Below the pieces are notes generated by a model. It had not been told where the DNA came from. It did not search any database and saw nothing but the letters and a program-made list of their open reading frames with translations. Below, one piece after another: positions 24,501-35,253 of a stretch of 64,000 bases of DNA; positions within the stretch are counted from its first letter, which is position 1; each line of letters begins with the position of its first letter. The translations under genes and the position numbers were made by a program. The stretch covers positions 26,284,558 to 26,348,557 of the forward strand of contig NC_088714.1 of NCBI RefSeq assembly GCF_963576615.1, in the 5' to 3' direction. The DNA comes from Watersipora subatra. Lineage: Eukaryota > Bryozoa > Gymnolaemata > Cheilostomatida > Watersiporidae.

Positions 24501-27500
24501 CATATACAGTACACATGAAAGAGTAATATATGGTTATACTTGCAATAGGGTACAATACACATATACAGTACACATGAAAGAGTAATATACGGTTATACTT
24601 GCAATATAGTACAATACACATACACAGCATACATGAAAGAGTAATATACAGTTATACTTGCAATAGGGTACAATATAATACTAATAGCAGCAATAATAAC
24701 AAACAGAAATGACAGCACAACATTCTGGTAGGAAACTACCACAATCGTCGTCTGTCACGAGGGCCACCTATCAGCCAAAGTTGTCATTCTTCGGACCAAT
24801 CTTCGAATCTTTGCATCGAGCAATCTTATGGCACCGGACATTGTTCGAACAATGAAAAGTTTGGGAACGTGAAATCCAAAGAAGCGGGGTCGACTGTACC
24901 AGGTATTGCGTAGCTCCTAACTCAAAGTTAGGTAGGTGAACTCAAACCGAGTGCAATTTCTAGCTGATGGGCATGCATTGCAAACTTTGACTAATACGGC
25001 AGAGCAGATATTGTGTGAATTTGGTAAAGCATATACCATAAAATCTCTATTTGAACGACATGGCACTTTATTTTTTAACCATTCCCCTATAGTGGCGTTT
25101 CATTACAGGGGGCGGTCAAATAAAGGGTGGCAGTATATTTTTTGACTAGCTCGTCACATTTTCGGTGTCGACTATATTTTACATTCTCCTTCGGGCAAAT
25201 TAGCATTAATGCAGGCATCAACAGTTTTCCTAAAACGTTTTTCATATACGTTGAAGCATCAGACCGAGTTAAACAGGGAACTGTTTTGATTATAAAATAT
25301 TAGCATGGTTTCTGTTATTAAAGGTTGACTTGCAACAAAATTCACTTTACAGTTATTTGCTATCATAAGATTCACCATGTCTTACTCTGTTGTGTGGTAG
25401 GTGCAAAATATATGGGAATGTGATTACAAGCACTTATAAGCTAAAAAACAAACAGTTAATCGCAGCCACACAAGACCGTCGTAGTTTGGATTCTCTTTCC
25501 AAAACGGCTCAAATGGGACGTAGTTGTTACAAGATGGTTTCTGTTTACACTTTCATGCAATCTCAATCGTCCAAATATTTTCACAAATATACTTCACGCA
25601 TTCAATAAAACCATGTCTATTGTTCTAACGCGTCTATTTTATCGTCATTGTAAAGCTGTCACTTTTAGCACTGATATCTTATAACTTACCGTAAAAAATC
25701 GTTAAACTTTTTAACCTTAGCTCGAAGGAGTACATGTAATTGTCTGATAATCATGACGAGCTTGTTGGCTACCTGTGATGATCGAAAAGTGCGGCAAAAA
25801 TTATTTTCAAAGTATTGGGTCACATGATCAGATTACGACTTGACGATTAGTCCAAGCCGAAACAAAACTGTAAAGTAACGAGCATCTATATTTCATACAG
25901 AGTCTTCGGTAAAACCCGAAGTGTTTATCATAAACTAGTGCTACGATAAATTTATATTGAGCTTTTTATTGGCCTTTCAATTCACGTGAGAACATCACGT
26001 GACAAGACATAACCAAACTGTAATGACTACGTCAGATAAATAAAGAGAATCCAATCTACGGCGGCTTTTTGTTTTTGAGCTTTTAAGAGCTTGTAATCAC
26101 ATTTCCATGTATTTGGCATCTACAACACAACAGAGTAAGACATGGTGAATCTTTTGATACCAAATAACTGTAATGTGGATTTTGTTGCAAGTCAACCTTT
26201 AAGTATTTTGATGGTGTCGATTTCAAAGTTTTAAAGAAAAAAATGAAAAGCTATGGAGTTGGACAACGAGAGAATTGATTGTTATTGCTGTAAACGATTC
26301 ATTATTAATACAATGTTGTGGACACTTCTACTGATCTCTTGCTATTACGGGTTCATAAAGATCAGAGAATGTCAAAGTGGCGATGAAATGGAGGTGGCGT
26401 TCAATTAAAGGGTGGCGTTGTATTTTTTAACCCTTCGTCTATAGTGGTGTTCTATTAGAGGTGGAGTTCAAATAAAATGGCATTCAAAAAGAGATTTTAC
26501 GGTAGCAAGAATGTGACAGTTATAATAGTTGTGCAGTATTATAGGACAACCCAGTATTATAGGTGATAAGCATAATAAATGATAGTGAACTAAATATACG
26601 CTATGTTTAGCTTGTATTATTTCGAACGGGGCCAACAAAGAAACTCAAATGGAAAGCTCAATACTTACAATGGGAATGTAGAGGAAAGATAATGAACAGG
26701 AGGCACGTCTGATGAACGCTGGGTATTCTTAGCGTCGAGCGCAGGAGCTTTAGGAGTCCTGGGAGCTCGTGCATGTTGAACAGCTAAATGAGCATGCATG
26801 TACACCGAATTAGTAAACAATAAAGATTGACTATTTTCGTTTAATGTGGATACTCTTATTAAAGTCAAGATAAAGCTTTTCCAGAAACTTATACTAGATA
26901 ATTGAAAGGGTGACAAAAAACACATGGAATGAAAACGCTTTTCATTCTTTTTGTAGTTTGGCCATATATTGAGTAGAGTTATCCTCTCTTTAATCAGACA
27001 TTTCTGTGTACATGTGTAAAGCAGCATACCACAATGTGTGCTAATTCTGGGGTAAGTCACACAAAAATATCTCGTATGTAATAATAACAACACTCAAAAC
27101 TACTAAAAGGAAATTAAGGCTGCAGTTTTAATTACACCCAATGATCCTTTTGATAAAGGAAGAAATAGCAGTGACAATAAAATAATGATTAGTTGGTGAA
27201 CTCCTTCTTTGCTAATTGATATGTTGAACCTCTCTATGCATGAATTGCTGTAAAGCATGGTTATCTATTCTTGAAAGCCACACCATGTTGCTATAGCAAC
27301 ATTTCAGAAATCAGAATATTTTATGATTTAAATTATTGATTCTAAATTATAAAAAAGTTAAATATAAAAAATGCAACACGCAGAAAGCACTCTTTCAATC
27401 TAACTTAGAAAGGTGAAAACACTAGTTTTATGTCAACTATTGCATTGATAGCTTTAAAATAACTAATGAGCAGCTTTTAAATATGCCAATGAGTAAAAGT

Positions 27501-30500
27501 TTGTAAAATTCATCATAGAAAAAACAAAATAATTTTTACTATGTCAAAAAACTGCTCTATAACAGAAGATTGCTTGAATCTAATGAAAACATTGTACACT
27601 TCATGAAATTATATAAGACTTAACAAGTTCTATAAGATCCGTACTCGAGCATAAAAATTTGATTTATGTGCGTAAATTTGCAAATTGTTAAGCAGTAAAA
27701 ACTTAGGGCTTGTGAAACATTCGCTCTACTTGCTAGTAATGGAAAAATAAAAGTTATAAAAAAATATATTTGTGTAAGTAAAGCATGAAGATCAACTTTT
27801 ACTGACCACATAAGAGTTGACCCCGTCACTGGTTTTTCTACTTATTAGAGAATTCATTTATATTCTCTGATAAAAAAGTAGCCTGCAACCAAACATATTC
27901 TCAGTTTTAATGTGAATTCTAGTCATTTAAATTCGTTTTGAAGATAACCAAAATCAGACTTCTCTTAAAGACCATGTATCGATATTAAAGAGGTAAAATA
28001 TGACAATTCTTAGCAGGTGTGTCCGTCATATATATCAACTTCACCCAGTTCAAACCAGCTGCCCACAAATGGAAAGAACTGTCTAAGAGAAAAAGCTAAT
28101 GTCAATTTTTAATGAGTGGTAGAGCCTTGAGCTATAACTATAAACTATATATATAACTGACTCAAACAAAATGAACAGTCAATGAACCTTGCTTGAAAAC
28201 TGTTTAATACAAACCAACAGACCGTTACCACGGAAACTGGACTCATTGCAATACATTGTATTGAAAGCATCACCTAGAAGATCAGCTCAAAAGGAGTGAG
28301 CAAGCAATCATAAGCAACAACCTACTCCCAATTTCCCATGATAGAGGAGTCATTGGACTGTGTGAACAGGCTTTCAAAAATGTAAGGCTATATGTATGAT
28401 TTCATGATAGCTCAACAGCAGAGCATACATAACCTGACATGTTGGAAGGCGGACGCGATCGAATTTTTAACAGTTTGTCAGTTCATTTGCTAAGAGCTCT
28501 AATTACCCATTTTAAGCTTAACTGCTTCTTAACATTAATTTTTCACTCAAATTCACCGCATTAGATCACTAGCAACATCTCGCAACATAAATCTATTTGT
28601 TTAAAGAATACATCAACATCTCGCTCGGCTTAAACTCCATGAATATTTTATGAGACGGAGAGTCAATTTGCGTCCGAGTGCTGGCAGCTCAGTGTTATAC
28701 ACAAACAGACCAGACCGCTTAAGCTTGCCCAGAAGCCTGAAACCTGATCAACTGTCAAACAATTCATGCGCATTAACTTTACCAGGCATGGCAGCATCTG
28801 CCAGCCGTTGCCAGCCTCTGAGGGCTGCTCATCACGACAAGCATTGTCTACACTAATTGTTTGGTAGCCACTATTATGTTCTGGTGATCAACTTAGCAAA
28901 GAAGGCAGCAAGCATTCGAAGCAACTGACATCTGATTAGCCTTATTGTCAAATTTGGGCTCCCAAAACCTCAACCTGGTCTACATCCCTTGCTTTTCTTA
29001 TACAACCCCCTTCAGCAGATCAGCTCTATCCGGCACTGAAGAGTGCCGAGTGATAAATCGAATGATTAAATGCCATCAAAGAAAATGAATAATAGATGAG
29101 TGTGTTTGTATAAGATCATACGGTGGCTAAGCCTGCAGCGAGCAGCATCTCAATTCCCAATCTTAATGTAATGATGGCCACGATCGATACTTAGTAAAAC
29201 ATTATATTGCTCTAACTCGTGTTTGAGCATCTTGAGTACTTCGCTGTATCCTCGAGTTCGCCGATTGCTCAATTTAGTGCTAATTCTATTCTACTGAACG
29301 ACGAGGAAATGTTGATGTCTTATGTTATTATCACCATCTGTTAATTTATTAGATTCAGAGGTGAACTGACGTTACTAAACATTTAAAAACCAGTAGCAAG
29401 AATTGTAAGTGAAACGAAGAAGCACACGCTGTTGTTACTCACCATTGCTGTTCATGTTGACAGCCTTACACTTCTCAAACCGGCAAAACTGACACTGGTT
29501 TCTCCTGCCAGCATCCACGATGCAGCTCTTTGTTCCCTGCTAACACAACAGGAATATGAGACAAACCTATTAGTTGAGCATTGCTGGATAGTTTTATTAA
29601 ATGAAAATAAAGATCACTATGTTTCAATGACGTGCATGATGGGGATTTGGAGATGCGTACGTATTACGTTACGTGCGATGAGTGTTTCAATGGATATTCG
29701 CATAATGCGGATTAACGGGGGCGCTTTGTTAAAAAAGGTAAGAAATTCTTGTTTCACTTAGCAGCATACGAAACATTAGAGCATTCGGAGCTGTTCGAAT
29801 TGAAATAAAGTGACTGAAGTGTAAAAATGTTTAAAATGGAATAGCTTGCGCAGGATTTTCAGTAAATCATTCGTAAATGCTGTTTCCACCTTTCACAAGC
29901 TCATGAAACATTCGATAAAAATTTGGGAGTAACAAAACTCGCTTGACTCGCAGGACCTTTCCATTTCCATCTTGTGGATGAGTGAAACTTGCTGAGTAAC
30001 CGTGCCATGAACACATAGTGTATTCTCATGAATACATAGTGTATCCTCATGAACACATAGTGTATCCTCATGAACACATAGTGTATCCTCATGAACACAT
30101 AGTGTATCCTCATGAACACATAGTGTATCCTCATGAACACATAGTGTATCCTCATGAACACATAGTGTATCCTCATGAACACATAGTGTATCCTCATGAA
30201 CACATAGTGTATCCTCATGAACACATAGTGTATCCTCATGAACACATAGTGTATCCTCATGAACACATAGTGTATCCTCATGAACACATAGTGTATCCCC
30301 ATGAACACATAGTGTATTCTCATGAATACATAGTGTATCCTCATGAACACATAGTGTATCCTCATGAACACATAGTGTATCCTCATGAACACATAGTGTA
30401 TCCTCATGAACACATAGTGTATCCTCATGAACACATAGTGTATCCCCATAAACACATAGTGTATCCCCATGAACACATAGTGTATCCTCATGAACACATA

Positions 30501-31226
30501 GTGAATCCTCATCATGGGAACATAGTGTATCCTCATCATGGGAACATAGTGATACATGGGAACATAATGATAGAGTGGTTAGACATGGGAACATAGTGAT
30601 AGAGAGGTTAGACATGCAAACAGATTTTAGTTGACGAGCAAAAATATGAGTAACAAGAAGATAAATGGTTAACTTACCCAGTAATCAACAGATGACATAA
30701 CTAATGGGTTCAAAAAAGTTACACAAACTATTGGAGATAACAAATAAAGAGACAAAACAAGCAAGGAAACAAAAAATGAATGATATTACACTTACAAAAC
30801 TGAAAAAAGAGTGAGGGATAAAATGGAACATTAAAACGAAAATAAAGATAAGGATTAGAGACATGACATGGTAAGCAGAAGACTCATGACATCATATCGT
30901 CTCAGACTGACTCTCGTCGACCAATCAATATCTCTGATCGGTCCGATCTCAGTCCGACTGATCTGATCTGTCAGTCCGGTCTGACAGACCTCTCAGACTC
31001 ATATCGTCATCAGTAATAGCCTGATGACGATATTGTAGATATGAACAGGGCTCTAAAGAAGGAAGGTGAAGGTGAAACTCACCCTGCAAACATATTCCTG
31101 TCTGTTTCTCACACTCCGCTTGAAGAACCCCCTACAACCATCACAACTGTCAACTCCATAGTGTCTTCCACTTGCCTTGTCCCCACACACTTTGCAAAGC
31201 ATGCCTACTCCTCTCCTTCCGGTCAT
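21537..31226 (-). CDS. NR2-type nuclear receptor, NR2E (PNR/FAX-1)-like
   Basis: DNA-binding transcription factor. Eight exons join in frame on the minus strand: 31226-31083, 29539 or 29536-29443, 26783-26669, 23347-23160, 22830-22701, 22587-22442, 22022-21864 and 21763-21537 (stop), giving 400 or 401 aa. The ATG at 31226 has an in-frame TAG three codons upstream, so the protein starts only ten residues before the first zinc-finger Cys and lacks an A/B domain unless an upstream coding exon exists. Zinc finger 1 is [20 protein letters not shown] with P-box CDGCRG; finger 2 contains [19 protein letters not shown]. The extension [14 protein letters not shown] matches the NR2E pattern. The ligand-binding core shows the helix 3-5 signature ([30 protein letters not shown]) and [20 protein letters not shown]. 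The last helix ([12 protein letters not shown]) lacks the acidic AF-2 core usual in activators, suggesting weak or repressor-type activity (inference). The receptor class is secure; the exact subgroup is an inference from motifs. Confidence 0.9.
23601..24675. repeat. Minisatellite, 59-bp unit, ~18 copies
   Basis: Units begin ACTTGCAATATGGTACAATA and continue through GTACACATGAAAGAGTAATA; two unit starts checked at 23713 and 23772 give a 59-base period. Copies differ by single substitutions (ACGG/ATGG, CAGTACACA/CAGCATACA) and rare small indels. The array lies in an intron of the nuclear receptor, about 250 bases from the exon at 23160-23347. Confidence 0.97.
25036..26502. mobile_element. TA-flanked MITE interrupted by a TTAA element
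   Basis: The outer element begins CCATAAAATCTCTATTTGAA at 25036 (TA at 25034-25035). It ends GAGATTTTACGG at 26502 (TA at 26503-26504), so its tips are inverted repeats. Its right half (26203-26502) matches the inverse of sequence from 61024 onward, including GGTTGAAAAATACAG-type and CACCTCTAATAGAAC-type segments. A complete TTAA element (25322-26198) sits inside it, so the outer element is the older. Whole structure lies in a receptor intron. Confidence 0.7.
25322..26198. mobile_element. TTAA-flanked inverted-repeat DNA transposon, copy C (complete)
   Basis: This 877-base copy starts AGGTTGACTTGCAACAAAAT and ends with the inverse sequence. TTAA lies on both sides (25318-25321 and 26199-26202). 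The arms, about 150 bases each, share AGCTTTTAAGAGCTTGTAAT in inverse orientation. It has no transposase frame and is inserted in an older MITE. Confidence 0.92.
30006..30512. repeat. Minisatellite, 21-bp unit, ~24 copies
   Basis: The unit is CCTCATGAACACATAGTGTA plus T, almost identical across copies, with variants CCCCATGAACAC and TTCTCATGAATAC. It decays to the right into CATGGGAACATAGTG units up to about 30605. Because 21 is a multiple of three and most frames contain no stop, long artefactual reading frames appear on both strands. It lies in the intron between the two zinc-finger exons of the nuclear receptor. Confidence 0.97.
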
Positions 31227-34200
31227 GCTTATCTAGCAATGAGTATGGCATACACGTGTAAGCTGCTGTCACACATTATGCAGAAAATATAATGTACTGC
31301 AGATATGCACATACAAAGGTTAAATAAACAAAATTGATTAAAAGACCAATGACTAATAAAGATACTTTTTTGGAAGTCTGGTCAGTAGAACAAAACTATT
31401 TCTAATTACTTTACCCAGAAAGAGATGACTATGCACTTGGAGGGTATGGTAAAAAACAACACAATATAAGAACATAGATAACATGTTGGTACAAGGTTAT
31501 ACGAATACATCTCTCAAGGTTATCTGAAATGTGACAGAAATAACAAGCTGGTACACAGAGTTAAGTAGCCTGAATTTATACTAATGCCAAGGTATGTTAA
31601 GCTAAGGTACTTGGTACCTGTATCTGTAAGCGGTTTTCAAAATACAGCTTAACTTATATACTCATGATCTTGTATATTGACAGTCAAGCTAAAATAACAA
31701 GAATGCAAAAATTTCATGTAGATAAGTGACGAACCACAAACAGCTAACTACGGGCGAACCTAAAAATACAACAGGTATTAGAAAACATCTAGTTACAGGT
31801 GTTTGATGAATTACAACTATGAGTGATTAACAACATACAACAAGTGACAGATGAAATCCAGCTAGAGGTGACAGATGACATATAACTACAGGTGATTGAT
31901 GAATTACAAACATGAGCGATTGACAACATACAACAAGTGAGAGATGAAATACAACTAGAGATGACAGATGAGACAACTACAGATTATCGATGAATTACAA
32001 CTGTGAGAGATTGACAACCTAAAACAAGGGACAGATAAAATACAACTAGAAGTAGTTAATGAAATACAAATACTGTAATAAGTTAAAAAGAGACAAGAAA
32101 AAGGAGTGATTTACTAGATGGTCGGTGACGTTGTACAGTAGAAAAACAAAATAAAAAACTGATGAATGAAATGCGACAGCCCGCAGAAAAACACAAATGA
32201 TTATTAAAACATAAATAAATTAAACATAAATATAAAATGTAGTGCAATCTAGAGATATAGATAACAATTATGCTAATATGAAATATGGCTGATGTGAGAG
32301 AGTCAAAATTAGTTACTAACAAAAATTAACAAAAACCACTAAGACAATAAATATATTTTTACATTTTTAAAACGCTCCTTACAAAATCGTTTAAAATAAT
32401 TCAATTTTACCTGTGATGTGTTCAATTGAGGTTAACTCTGCGAGATGTATTTGCTATCTATCCCTTTCTGTAACTACTCTTCGACCTTCTATGATGAAAA
32501 TCTTCAACGTTTTATATGATCATGGAGAGTTTTATTCGACCTACTGAAAGAAAATGAGTCACAATGAGAAGGATAGAAAAAGTAATTAGTTATATTATAC
32601 GGACTATAGAAAAGATGAAATCTAAAAAATATTGTATTTTTAAAAATAAATGCAAAAGTAAACGACAAACCTAAATAGACAAGCTGAAAGTCTAAGGATG
32701 TGATCACATATTCTCCAGTAGACAAGAACAAACAAAGAGAAAACAAGTGTATTTGAATACGCATATTGTGACAAAGTGATACGTTGACCTGTGCATACAT
32801 GAGATCATGTGTTTATGGGTGTAGATCTGATAGAATATAAGCATAGGTGAGTTTCAGGATAGTGTAGTATTTAAAATGATATCTAAAGGTAAGCGCAGCG
32901 CGAGTAATTCATATAGCACCAAACATCATCTTAACACGTTAAGACGATCAATGCTCGAGTATGATATTGCGTTGCTTGCTGCAGGCAGACTGAGCATTTG
33001 TAAGAGCAATGTTGCACAAACATTGGATCCCCATGATCTTGAGAAGACATGTCTGAGCCAGCTACAAAGAAACCTCAACGGGCTGGAGACATACTCAGTT
33101 GCAGAGAGTGGTTTGAGGTTGGATCACTGGTAGCTTTTTAAGATAATTAAATCCAAGCCTGCTACTCATAGGTCAGGTCCTCTAGAGCATTAAGTCACAC
33201 TCTGCTTATCTTCACATGAAAACCTATGACCTTGACCTCTTAAAAAATGTAACTCTCATTTTGATTAGAATCCCAATAAAAATATTTTCATGAGATTTCA
33301 CATTTCCAAAATGATCTGTTACATAAAAAATGTCTTATCACAATTTATGAGTATTTTTATGCACTCAATAATATTTTGAAAATTGTCCCATTTTAAACAA
33401 TAAATGACACGCATTTGCTGTAGAGAGCGTAACTTAACAATTATCTATAATCACTGTAACATGGAGTATACCATTACATGCAGAGTTATGCAGTCAAGCT
33501 CTTCCGGTCAATCTCATAACAGTAGGAAGCGAATATGAAGCTTTTTATGTACTCATAGTTCTAAAACAGTCATTTTTCCTGATTTCCTCGCTACTGCACT
33601 TCATATAATGCAAAGGATCTACGCGTACAACAACTTTGTAAGCTAATTCAACTTTTCGTGTTATCTATAAAAAAGAAATTAAAAGAGCAAATTTTTTATA
33701 CTAAAAATGTTTTCACTGTGATCATGGTCAAACATCATAGCTGTGGAACAGATAATACCCAAGTCTGATTAACTTGTATTAAAAATGCCACAACGAGTCA
33801 ACATATAAAAGCCATGTCATACCAAAGATAAGCAATAGCTTATGCCATTAAGTAAAACATTTGTTAGACATTAGCACTTATACTATGAATTAAATAAATA
33901 AAAATTGAATGGTAGCCAGGTTTACATAACCATGTCTCCTAGGAAGGATGAAGGACAACAGAACTAAAGTTTAGCAGTTTACCAAAATATATTAGTCTGT
34001 GGCTTCAAACAAATACTCAAATACAACCATCCAACTTTACTATAGACAATGGTTGTGGCTAACAATTTCTAGGTGTCATCATAAGAGAAAACTTCCGTTT
34101 AACATAACTACTCCCTTTCGCATCACCGTAGCTATTCTGTGAGTCTTCATCATCCTCTCCACCTCCCAATATTTACACTCCAGCTCTTTATCTCTATTCT

Positions 34201-35253
34201 CTCCACCTTATCACATCTCCACTTCTCTATTTCTCTCCACCTCTGCACCTTTATTCTACACCTCGTCATATCTCTCCTACTCCTTAATATATTTTTATAT
34301 TTCTCTCTTACACCTCACCTTCTCTCCCTCTACATCTCTATACCTCTCCTCTCCATCTTTATATGTCTCTCCTACACTTCACCTTCTCTCCCTCTACATC
34401 TCTATACCTCTCCTCTCCATCTTTATATGTCTCTCTTACACTTCACCTTCTCTCTTCTCCACATCTTTATATTTCTCTCCTACACCTCACCTTCTCTCTT
34501 CTCCACCTCTACATCTCTATACCTCTCCTCTCCATCTTTATATTTCTCTCCTACACTTCACCTTCTCTCTTCTCCACCTCTACATCTCTATACCTCTCCT
34601 CTCCATCTTTATATTTCTCTCCTACACTTCACCTTCTCTCTTCTCCACCTCTACATCTCTATACCTCTCCTCTCCATCTTTATCTTTCTCTCCTACACCT
34701 CACCTTCTCTCTTCTCCACCTCTACATCTCTATACCTCTCCTCTCCATCTTTATATTTCTCTCCTACACCTCACCTTCTCTCTTCTCCTCTCTACCTATA
34801 CCTCTTCTCTCTCATTGACCTCTCCTCCTACAACCTATACATCACTCTTCTACACTTTCGCTCTGTGCCCCACTTTTTCTATTTCATCTATCGCCTTTCA
34901 ATCTCAAGTTCACCTTTCCATCTCATCATTTTTCTTTCCCTACTTTCCGTACTTCAACCTTTCTTTTCTGCAACCTCAACCTCTCTTCTACCTTTTCTAT
35001 TCTACCTTTTCTATACTCCTTGTCTCTACCTTTTCTATACTCCTTGTCTCTACCTTATCTATACTCCTTGTCTCTACCTTTTCTATACTCCTTGTCTCTA
35101 CCTTTTCTATTCTACCTTTTCTATACTCCTTGTCTCTACCTTTATCTCTTCTTTTAAACCACATCTTGTTTCTACTTCTAGAGTCTAGCATCAATAAACT
35201 CTGAGAGTTATCGTACCTTCAAATGGGTAAGCAAAGGAATGATTCTCTGTTTG
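31227..35253. other. Intergenic: 5' flank of nuclear receptor and 3' flank of SWT1
   Basis: Both neighbours are on the minus strand, so this holds the receptor promoter region and the SWT1 3' end. About three imperfect ~92-base repeats lie at 31790-32070 (GATGAATTACAA-type units at 31808, 31901 and 31992). A + strand 85-codon open frame at 32876-33133 has ordinary amino-acid composition but no recognisable family. The pyrimidine-rich array at 34139-35165 is listed separately. No promoter motif is convincing. Confidence 0.5.
34139..35165. repeat. Pyrimidine-rich minisatellite block (71-bp and 24-bp units)
   Basis: About 1 kb of almost pure C/T on the + strand. The first part is built from units containing CCTCTACATCTCTATACCTC, with an exact 71-base period in unit starts at 34501, 34572, 34643 and 34714, preceded by more diverged units. 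After about 34995 a second array has a 24-base unit CTTTTCTATACTCCTTGTCTC plus TAC, five or so copies. It begins about 90 bases past the SWT1 stop codon. Confidence 0.93.

Noticed and set aside
26665-27093. 142-codon minus-strand open frame
   Set aside because: Only its last 38 codons (26783-26669) are exonic, beginning at a good acceptor and continuing the receptor frame. The upstream part is intron.
30006-30512. Regularly repeated short units suggestive of a CRISPR array
   Set aside because: Units are directly adjacent with no unique spacers, and the window is animal DNA with spliced genes. It is a minisatellite.
29893-30615. Long open frames on both strands (up to 240 codons) of repeated seven-residue peptides
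   Set aside because: They are produced by the 21-base minisatellite, which has no stop in these frames. They lie in an intron between the two zinc-finger exons and lack any domain.
32876-33133. 85-codon + strand open frame of ordinary composition
   Set aside because: No family resemblance, weak start context and no neighbouring exons. Kept only as a remark in the intergenic entry.
34139-35204. 349-codon + strand open frame rich in Leu, Ser, Pro, Tyr and His
   Set aside because: Direct translation of the pyrimidine-rich minisatellite; parallel frames are open too because C/T-only codons contain no stop.
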